Shown here: piece after piece, positions 1 through 5,204 of the stretch
Layout of the letters: each line of letters begins with the position of its first letter
Numbering within the stretch: position 1 is the first letter of the stretch
Assembly: GCA_047975205.1 (NCBI GenBank)
Contig: JBKEDC010000045.1
Span: 1 to 13,145, forward strand
DNA length: 13,145 bases
Direction: 5' to 3'
Source: JBKEDC01 sp047975205
GTDB lineage: Bacteria; Bacteroidota; Bacteroidia; Bacteroidales; Prolixibacteraceae
The notes under the pieces: model-generated
What the model saw: only the letters and a program-made list of their open reading frames with translations
Databases searched by the model: none
What the model was told of the DNA's origin: nothing
Position numbers and translations under genes: made by a program

Positions 1-1668
1 TTTATTACTGATCAGTGGTTTAATACTCATGCAGATATTAATATGCTGACTGTAAGTGGGAATAAATTATATGCTGTTGGAGCAGCAGATGTTGATGAAG
101 GAACTTTTGCTGACTACTTATCGACACCTGCGATACTTTTTGAGTTTAATATTAATAATGGAAAGTTTGAGCAAGCAGATGGTGCTATCACATACAATTA
201 TAATGGACTGACAAGCTATGTCGGAAAAGATGTTGACTGCAATAATGGAAAACTATTCACGGTGACCGGTGATGATGGTTATTTGGAAATATTTGATGCA
301 GTAAGTATGGAATCTAAAGCGAATAGTCCGATACAAGATGCACGTTCTGTTAAAGTTCATAACAATATTTCCTATGTTTTATCGGGGAAAGGTATTGAAA
401 AGTATGACATGGACGGAAATTTCCGGGGTGACTTAGTTGAATTTCCCGATAACGCTATAAATGGGGGTGATATTTTAGATGGAGACTACCAAGGAGCTCA
501 GCGTATCTTGTCGGTTACAGATGATTGTGTGGTTGCTCCATTGGGAGTTTATGGTGTGTCTGCCTATGATCATCATACCGGAGAAGAACTTTTTCATTTA
601 CAACCTGCCTCAGGATATCTTGATAATATTGACTATGAAATAGCTGTAAACTCAGCAACTGTAGTTGATTGTTCCGGTGAGAAATATGTATTAATGGCAA
701 CCGGAGAAGCCGGTTTGTCAGAGGCAATGGTCACATCTTCGGGAGAAATAATTTATGAATGTGTGTATGATTTAGACGGAGCTTCGGGAGTGGCAGAATC
801 AGCAAATATGGTTACTCCGTTTGAAATGGGAGATAATCTTTTTATTGCTGTAGCTACCGGAAACGATGGATTGCATCTACTTCGGGTAGCTGATGATGAA
901 CCGGATTCCGGCGGAGATTTACCCTCAGCTTCAGATGTTGTACTTTGCGATGATAAAGATTTATTGTTTGAGATTTACAATTCGAGCCTTAATTTTTCTG
1001 ACTTGAATGGAGAGCAACATAACATGACAGCTAATGGCAACCCAAATATTTCGATTTCAGAGATTGGAAATGGAACGTTAGTTTGGAGTGGTAGTCTTAA
1101 ACTAAAGGCAATAGCTGCAGATGCCCATTTGGATATTTGTGGTAATCTTCAGTTAGAAGGAGATGCTCGGCTGGATGGAGAAGTTTCCGGAAATGTAACT
1201 CTTAGTGCCCAAAACTATAATGGAGCTTTAAGTATTGGAGGGGCTGTTGTTTGGAATGGGAACTGCGGTGCTCAATTAACAATAGACGGCGACTTTACGC
1301 TGAATAATGGTAATATGAATAATGCCTCTATTGAAGCAAGTGGTAATGTAATAGTTAGCGCAATAGCTAATGGATCCATAATATCAACGGGAGGAGATGT
1401 TACCACAAATGGACAAAATAATGGTGTTATCAAAGCCTATGGAAAGGTATTAGTGGAAGGTGATGCAAACGGTACGATAATTATAACATCATTGGAAGGA
1501 GAAGTGATTGTTAATGGTAATAATCAGAATGGCTATATTCATTGTCCGAACGGTAAGGTAACTGTAAACGGAGATAACAACAGTAAAATTTATGTTGATG
1601 CAGGTAATGCAGGTAATGTGCTTATTGCCGGAAATAAAAACGGACAAGTAATAGAAGGGCAGCCTTAG
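1..1668 (+). CDS. Large propeller / beta-helix repeat protein, 5' end outside window
   Basis: The reading frame is open from base 1 (it begins F-I-T-D-Q-W) to a TAG at 1666-1668. The true start therefore lies upstream, and the Met at 43 is probably internal. At least 555 residues are present. Counting from Met43, residues 1-285 contain recurrent short beta-strand and turn segments (for example GKLFTVTGDDGYLEIFD and LFIAVATGNDGLHLLRV), as in LVIVD/WD-like beta-propellers. An acidic Pro/Gly linker (DDEPDSGGDLP, about 285-294) follows. Residues about 345-541 are imperfect repeats of 18-20 residues with the pattern G-x-V-x-V-x-G-x-x-N-G-x-I, suggesting a parallel beta-helix of bactofilin-like look. 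I see no type IX sorting domain at the C terminus. Export is likely, but the signal peptide would lie upstream. Function unknown; a surface or adhesive role is inference. A strong terminator follows directly. Confidence 0.8.
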   Translation, partial: FITDQWFNTHADINMLTVSGNKLYAVGAADVDEGTFADYLSTPAILFEFNINNGKFEQADGAITYNYNGLTSYVGKDVDCNNGKLFTVTGDDGYLEIFDAVSMESKANSPIQDARSVKVHNNISYVLSGKGIEKYDMDGNFRGDLVEFPDNAINGGDILDGDYQGAQRILSVTDDCVVAPLGVYGVSAYDHHTGEELFHLQPASGYLDNIDYEIAVNSATVVDCSGEKYVLMATGEAGLSEAMVTSSGEIIYECVYDLDGASGVAESANMVTPFEMGDNLFIAVATGNDGLHLLRVADDEPDSGGDLPSASDVVLCDDKDLLFEIYNSSLNFSDLNGEQHNMTANGNPNISISEIGNGTLVWSGSLKLKAIAADAHLDICGNLQLEGDARLDGEVSGNVTLSAQNYNGALSIGGAVVWNGNCGAQLTIDGDFTLNNGNMNNASIEASGNVIVSAIANGSIISTGGDVTTNGQNNGVIKAYGKVLVEGDANGTIIITSLEGEVIVNGNNQNGYIHCPNGKVTVNGDNNSKIYVDAGNAGNVLIAGNKNGQVIEGQP

Positions 1669-1687
1669 ATCATGTGTAAGCATGATG

Positions 1688-1722
1688 AAAAAAAGGTCGA
1701 AAATAAAATTTCGACCTTTTTT
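1688..1722 (+). terminator. Rho-independent terminator after the propeller/beta-helix gene
   Basis: A perfect 8-bp stem, GGTCGAAA (1695-1702) with TTTCGACC (1709-1716), encloses a 6-nt A/T loop. It is preceded by an A-run and followed by a T-run (1717-1722), so the stem can extend by A-T pairs. It starts 19 nt after the stop codon. The A-run/T-run symmetry means it could also act on the opposite strand, but no minus-strand gene ends here. Confidence 0.9.
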
Positions 1723-1768
1723 GTTGCTTTGAACTTTGCTTTTAGTGTTTTTTATGACTAAGACGTGC

Positions 1769-1785
1769 TATTTTTGTTATTTTTG
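1769..1785 (+). promoter_or_regulatory. Two overlapping Bacteroidota -7 boxes upstream of the outer-membrane protein gene
   Basis: TATTTTTG occurs twice, at 1769-1776 and 1778-1785, and both copies match the Bacteroidota -7 consensus TAnnTTTG. No clear TTTG lies 19-21 nt upstream of either; the nearest are at 1728-1731 and 1735-1738, which is too far. The leader to the ATG at 1818 would be only about 25-40 nt. The position, right after a terminator, supports a promoter here, but the weak -33 element keeps confidence moderate. Confidence 0.45.
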
Positions 1786-1817
1786 GCTCTTAGAAAGAAT
1801 ATTAATTACTAAAAAAT

Positions 1818-2438
1818 ATGAAAATGAAAAAGTTAGTAGCATTAATGATTGGGCTTTTTGCCCTAGTTGCCACGTCGCAAGCGCAAATAGAGGTTTCTCC
1901 ATTTATGGGGTACACGTTTGGCGATAAGTTTTATGCCGGACGAATTGGAGACGGCATGTCTTGGGGTGCTTCCGTAGCTTACCCGATTAAACGCTTCGCC
2001 TCGATTGAGTTTACCTATACCGGACAAAAGGGTGAAGCAGAAAGCTATTATGCAAATGACAATGAAAAGTTCGACATGACTTCAAACTATTATTTGTTGG
2101 GTTTGGTTAAGAATATACCCGTAGCTAAAAAAATCTCTGTATTCGGAGGGTTTGGTATGGGAGTTGCAGTTTACGATCCAACCATGAGAGAATATGAATC
2201 AGCTACACAATTTGGTTTTAGTTTAAAAACCGGAGTTAAATTCTGGATTAACGATCGGTTTGGATTATTCGTGCAGGCTAATGCCAATTTCCCGATTACC
2301 GATGTGAATGCCGATGTATGGTGGACAATTGGAGGTGGTCCGGATGGTGGATTATCAACTTCAACACCTTTCACTCAAATTGGGCTTAACGGCGGTTTAG
2401 TTTTTAAGTTGGGAAATTTAGCTTCAACGGCAAAATAA
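1818..2438 (+). CDS. Outer-membrane beta-barrel protein (porin-like family)
   Basis: The product has 206 residues with a classical SPI signal peptide: a basic start (MKMKK), a hydrophobic core to about residue 18, then cleavage after SQA-Q or AQ near residues 21-23. The mature part alternates polar and hydrophobic residues with aromatic girdles (VSPFMGYTFGDKF, ASIEFTYTGQ, KNIPVAKKISVFGGFGMGVAVY, LFVQANANFPI, GLNGGLVFKLG), as expected for an 8- to 10-strand barrel like the small outer-membrane porin/OmpW-like proteins common in Bacteroidota. It would sit in the outer membrane; substrate or partner is unknown. The ATG at 1818 follows an A-rich stretch typical of leaders in this phylum. The lipoprotein gene starts 33 nt after the stop with no terminator between, so co-transcription is likely. 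The C-terminal residue is not Phe/Tyr, which is atypical for BAM substrates but common in this family. Confidence 0.8.
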   Translation: MKMKKLVALMIGLFALVATSQAQIEVSPFMGYTFGDKFYAGRIGDGMSWGASVAYPIKRFASIEFTYTGQKGEAESYYANDNEKFDMTSNYYLLGLVKNIPVAKKISVFGGFGMGVAVYDPTMREYESATQFGFSLKTGVKFWINDRFGLFVQANANFPITDVNADVWWTIGGGPDGGLSTSTPFTQIGLNGGLVFKLGNLASTAK

Positions 2439-2471
2439 TTTCGTATTTATACGTAACCTAATATAATCAAT

Positions 2472-3113
2472 ATGAAGAAGATTTGGATTATACTGTTTGC
2501 ATTAGTGAGCCTAACCAGCTGTCAAAGCACACAAGAAATTACGGGAGCGCATGTTAATCAAGCTGCTTTAAATCATAAAGCTTTTAATAAAGTTTGTGTG
2601 TTGGCATTGTTGCCCAAAGAAGATTTAAAGTATAAAGTTGAGACGCAAGTTGTAAAAGCAATGAAGCATCACGGCACCAATGCAGTAAGCAGCATTGATG
2701 TCATGCCCAATAAGGTAACCTCATTGAAATCAATAAAGGTGCAGGTACTTGATTCTGTATTAACAGCTTCAAATTGTGATGCTTTGTTTATTGTGTCCTT
2801 GTTAGACACCAAAAGCGAATCAAAATATATTCGGAATAAAGGTAAAGGCAGTACACCTAATTTCAGTTATAAATACTATGATAACTACCAAAGTTATTAT
2901 TCTTATCGAAACTCTGAAATGAATCATGAAGGTACAATTATTGAAGAAACTACCTATGTTATTGAATCGGTTATGTATGATGTAGAAGCTAATCAATACG
3001 TATGGTCTGTTCAATCAGATGCACTTCAGCCATCAAGCATTAAAAGTTGGATGCGCAGCTACTCTAAACTAATGGTTGAAAAGTTAGATGAAATGGTGCA
3101 TTTTCAAGAATAG
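2472..3113 (+). CDS. Lipoprotein of unknown function
   Basis: The product has 213 residues. The N terminus is an SPII signal: MKK, a hydrophobic core (IWIILFALV), then lipobox L-T-S-C with Cys17 as the acylated residue, so a membrane-anchored lipoprotein is expected. Residues about 37-80 (FNKVCVLALLPKEDLKYKVE, then VSSIDVMP) and 163-184 (IESVMYDVEANQYVWSVQSD) resemble the alpha/beta pattern of small envelope lipoproteins in which a Y-D-x7-W-S segment precedes a C-terminal helix (the broad CsgG/LpoB/DUF4136-like group). This is a visual impression, not a proven family assignment. Residues 132-145 are strikingly Tyr-rich (7 Tyr in 14). It probably shares a transcript with the barrel protein upstream and is closed by a strong terminator. 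I do not recognise a specific function. Confidence 0.75.
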   Translation: MKKIWIILFALVSLTSCQSTQEITGAHVNQAALNHKAFNKVCVLALLPKEDLKYKVETQVVKAMKHHGTNAVSSIDVMPNKVTSLKSIKVQVLDSVLTASNCDALFIVSLLDTKSESKYIRNKGKGSTPNFSYKYYDNYQSYYSYRNSEMNHEGTIIEETTYVIESVMYDVEANQYVWSVQSDALQPSSIKSWMRSYSKLMVEKLDEMVHFQE

Positions 3114-3138
3114 ACTGTGTCTCGTCCTGAAAAAAGAG

Positions 3139-3171
3139 AAAGCATTATGGCATAAGCTATAATGCTTTTTT
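3139..3171 (+). terminator. Rho-independent terminator after the lipoprotein gene
   Basis: Bases 3141-3151 and 3156-3166 form an 11-bp hairpin (one G-T wobble) closed by an ATAA tetraloop, followed by a T-run at 3166-3171. It begins 27 nt after the stop of the lipoprotein gene. Confidence 0.9.
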
Positions 3172-3209
3172 ATGCAAAATATTTGAAGAACTTGTCGACT
3201 TGTTGTTAA

Positions 3210-3221
3210 CGATTGCAATCG
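3210..3221. promoter_or_regulatory. Perfect 12-bp palindrome, candidate operator of the GH105 gene
   Basis: CGATTGCAATCG is a perfect 12-bp inverted repeat with no spacer. It ends 2 bp before the -33 element of the promoter that precedes the GH105 gene. The size and half-site symmetry are typical of a dimeric helix-turn-helix regulator site, for example LacI or GntR type; the regulator is not in the window. The position overlaps where an activator or repressor of a sugar-degrading gene would act. Function is inferred from symmetry and position only. Confidence 0.45.
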
Positions 3222-3223
3222 AA

Positions 3224-3254
3224 TTTGCATATTCCGAAGTGTTCTGTATTTTTG
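3224..3254 (+). promoter_or_regulatory. Bacteroidota-type promoter for the GH105 gene
   Basis: TTTG (3224-3227) is followed after exactly 19 nt by TATTTTTG (3247-3254). Both boxes and the spacing match the Bacteroidota primary sigma consensus (-33 TTTG, 19-21 nt, -7 TAnnTTTG). The start codon lies 34 nt downstream, leaving a short A-rich leader. This is the best promoter match in the window. Confidence 0.8.
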
Positions 3255-3287
3255 CGAAAACTCAATAACTGGAAATAACATTTAAAC

Positions 3288-4541
3288 ATGAATCAATTCA
3301 AATCAATTTTACTCGTTGTGTTAACAATGAGCCTGCTAGCTTCGTGCGGGCATTCAAAAAAAACAGAGAAATCAAATGTTTCTCATGAACAGTTTAATGG
3401 TAAAGAGCCGATCAGATGGGCAAAGTTGATGGCTGATTCTGATCAAAAACGTTTTCCTGATGCTGCAATGTTAGATTGGGGTAAAGCTCCGAAATGGAGT
3501 TATACACAAGGATTGGTAACGTTGGCTAATCAAAAACTGTATGACTATACCAAAGAGCAAAGATACTGGGATTACGGCTATAATTATGCTGACCAGATGA
3601 TTGAAACGGATGGTCATATTTTGGGCGGATACAAAATGGAGAAATATAATCTCGACTTGGTAAACTCAGGTAAAATACTTTTTGAAATTTATAAAAAAAC
3701 GGGTGATGAGCGCTTTAAAAAAGCTATGGATATATTACATACGCAATTAGAAGGACAGCCCCGTAATTCTGACGGGGGATATTGGCACAAGAAAGTATAT
3801 CCTTGGCAAATGTGGTTAGATGGCGTATATATGGCAGATCCGTTCTCGGCACAATACGGTTCAGTATTTAATCATCCGGAAGCCATTGATGATGCAATAT
3901 TGCAGGTAGAGCTGATTCAGCAACACACACACGATGCAAGAACCGGTTTAAATTTTCATGGCTATGATGAGAAACGAGAACAATTCTGGGCAAATAAAGA
4001 AACAGGGCTCTCTAAGCACGTGTGGGGTAGAGCTATGGGATGGTATTGTATGGCAATGGTTGATATTTTAGATTATATTCCGGCTGATCATCCTAAACGT
4101 GAATCGTTCATTAAAAACTTGCAGCAAGTATATGCCGCTGTGTTGAAAGCACAAGATGCCAAAACCGGTGTTTGGTATCAGGTAATGGACACTCCTGATC
4201 GTGAAGGAAATTATTTAGAAGCTACAGCTTCTACTCAATTTGTTTACGCTTTTGCCAAGGCTAATCGTATGGGTTATGTTTCCGATGAATATATGCAAGC
4301 TGCTAAGAAAGGATTTAAAGGTATATTAGATACCTTTATTAGTGAGAATGAAGATGGTACTATAGACTTAAATCAATGTTGTGCCGTGGCGGGCTTAGGT
4401 GGAAAAGGAAACCGTAGAGATGGTACCTTTGCTTATTACCTGTCAGAGCCTATCCGTGCAAATGACCCTAAAGGAGTTGGTCCATTTATTATGGCAGCCA
4501 TTGAAATGCAATTAGATTTAGATACACATGTGAAAAACTAA
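3288..4541 (+). CDS. GH105 family lipoprotein hydrolase (unsaturated rhamnogalacturonyl hydrolase type)
   Basis: The product has 417 residues. It has an SPII signal with lipobox L-A-S-C (Cys20), so an envelope lipoprotein is expected. The mature protein carries the alpha/alpha-barrel hallmarks of GH88/GH105: KWSYTQGLV (69-77), NLDLVNSGK (121-129), QMWLDGVYMADPF (174-186), HVWGRAMGWYCMA (244-256) and a C-terminal GVGPFIMA. In the B. subtilis YteR family the general acid is the Asp of the W-L-D-G motif; here that is Asp178. Known GH105 enzymes hydrate the unsaturated uronic residue left by polysaccharide lyases, releasing it from rhamnogalacturonan or related oligosaccharides. The gene stands alone between its own promoter and terminator, with no SusC/SusD or lyase gene beside it, so its natural substrate cannot be read from context. 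Length is somewhat above the usual 370-390 because of the lipoprotein leader. Confidence 0.9.
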   Translation: MNQFKSILLVVLTMSLLASCGHSKKTEKSNVSHEQFNGKEPIRWAKLMADSDQKRFPDAAMLDWGKAPKWSYTQGLVTLANQKLYDYTKEQRYWDYGYNYADQMIETDGHILGGYKMEKYNLDLVNSGKILFEIYKKTGDERFKKAMDILHTQLEGQPRNSDGGYWHKKVYPWQMWLDGVYMADPFSAQYGSVFNHPEAIDDAILQVELIQQHTHDARTGLNFHGYDEKREQFWANKETGLSKHVWGRAMGWYCMAMVDILDYIPADHPKRESFIKNLQQVYAAVLKAQDAKTGVWYQVMDTPDREGNYLEATASTQFVYAFAKANRMGYVSDEYMQAAKKGFKGILDTFISENEDGTIDLNQCCAVAGLGGKGNRRDGTFAYYLSEPIRANDPKGVGPFIMAAIEMQLDLDTHVKN

Positions 4542-4560
4542 GTGAAGTTTCTCACTTAGT
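4537..4560 (+). other. Hairpin overlapping the GH105 stop codon
   Basis: ACTAAGTGA (4537-4545) is perfectly complementary to TCACTTAGT (4552-4560) across a 6-nt loop. The stop codon TAA (4539-4541) lies inside the left arm. There is no T-run after the stem, so by itself it is not an intrinsic terminator. It could protect the mRNA 3' end or help the following terminator. Confidence 0.55.
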
Positions 4561-4567
4561 AATAAAT

Positions 4568-4599
4568 AGGCACTCCTTACAAAGAGTGCCTTCTTTTTT
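4568..4599 (+). terminator. Rho-independent terminator after GH105
   Basis: AGGCACTC (4568-4575) pairs perfectly with GAGTGCCT (4584-4591) around an 8-nt loop, followed by TC and six T (4594-4599). It ends the GH105 transcription unit. Confidence 0.9.
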
Positions 4600-4606
4600 A
4601 TGCATA

Positions 4607-4638
4607 ATTGCATATCAACGATGTAAACATTAATTTTG
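4607..4638 (+). promoter_or_regulatory. Bacteroidota-type promoter for the HEAT / GldF-GldG operon
   Basis: ATTG (4607-4610) is followed after 20 nt by TAATTTTG (4631-4638), matching the -7 consensus TAnnTTTG with correct spacing. The start codon at 4668 lies 29 nt downstream. The site directly follows the GH105 terminator. Confidence 0.7.
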
Positions 4639-4667
4639 TAGCCGATTAAATTAAACTATAGTGTAGA

Positions 4668-5201
4668 ATGACAGTAATCCATCCATCCATAACAAGCAAG
4701 ATCGAATCAGGTAATCAGAAAGAGATTCTTGAAGCCGTTGAAGTTTTAATTTCTGAAGGACAAGCTGATTGCCTGCCTACACTTATCAACTTGCTGCATA
4801 ACACGATTGATGAGCAAGTGATAACAGCTGTAAACTCAATGTTGAGACAACTTAAACAACAAGATGCAGTGCCTTACCTGATAGAGGCTATTGCTGATGA
4901 GAATTTTCATGATATTAGAGAAAAACTGCTCATAGCATGTTGGGAAAATGGGTTGAGTTACGTGAAGTATATTGATGTACTCATTGATATTATGATTGCA
5001 GCCGATTTTATGTCAGCTTTCGAGGTACATACGCTTATAACGAATATGTGGGGCAAAATCACAGAGGATCAATTGGCCGTTGAAGAGCAAAAGATAACTG
5101 ATGCATTGTTAAATGTAAATGCAGAGAAAGCAGTTCTTTTGCAAGAAGTGAAAGAATATCTCCATGTGTTGGAAGAAGGTGTAGAACCTGCTGAATATTG
5201 A
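4668..5201 (+). CDS. Small HEAT-repeat-like helical protein
   Basis: The product has 177 residues and no signal peptide or membrane segment, so it is probably cytoplasmic. The sequence is almost entirely paired amphipathic helices, for example EILEAVEVLISEGQADCLPT then LINLLHNTI, and QVITAVNSMLRQLKQQDAVP then YLIEAIAD. The recurring D/A-x-x-P-x-L-I-x-x-L/I pattern is that of HEAT or HEAT-like alpha-solenoid repeats, with roughly three or four units over residues 15-120. The C-terminal third is a charged helical tail. HEAT solenoids are protein-protein scaffolds. The gene is followed after only 3 nt by the GldF-GldG fusion gene and probably shares its transcript, so a partner or regulator role for that membrane complex is a reasonable inference. 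I know no established name for it. Confidence 0.75.
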   Translation: MTVIHPSITSKIESGNQKEILEAVEVLISEGQADCLPTLINLLHNTIDEQVITAVNSMLRQLKQQDAVPYLIEAIADENFHDIREKLLIACWENGLSYVKYIDVLIDIMIAADFMSAFEVHTLITNMWGKITEDQLAVEEQKITDALLNVNAEKAVLLQEVKEYLHVLEEGVEPAEY

Positions 5202-5204
5202 TTG

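Noticed and set aside
1489..1683. 64-residue minus-strand frame over the beta-helix repeats
   Set aside because: It lies opposite the repetitive, strongly supported plus-strand gene and has no family-like content; it is a shadow frame.
2442..2453. CGTATTTATACG palindrome between the barrel and lipoprotein genes
   Set aside because: The loop would be 2 nt and no T-run follows, so it is not a terminator. As an operator it has no promoter beside it.
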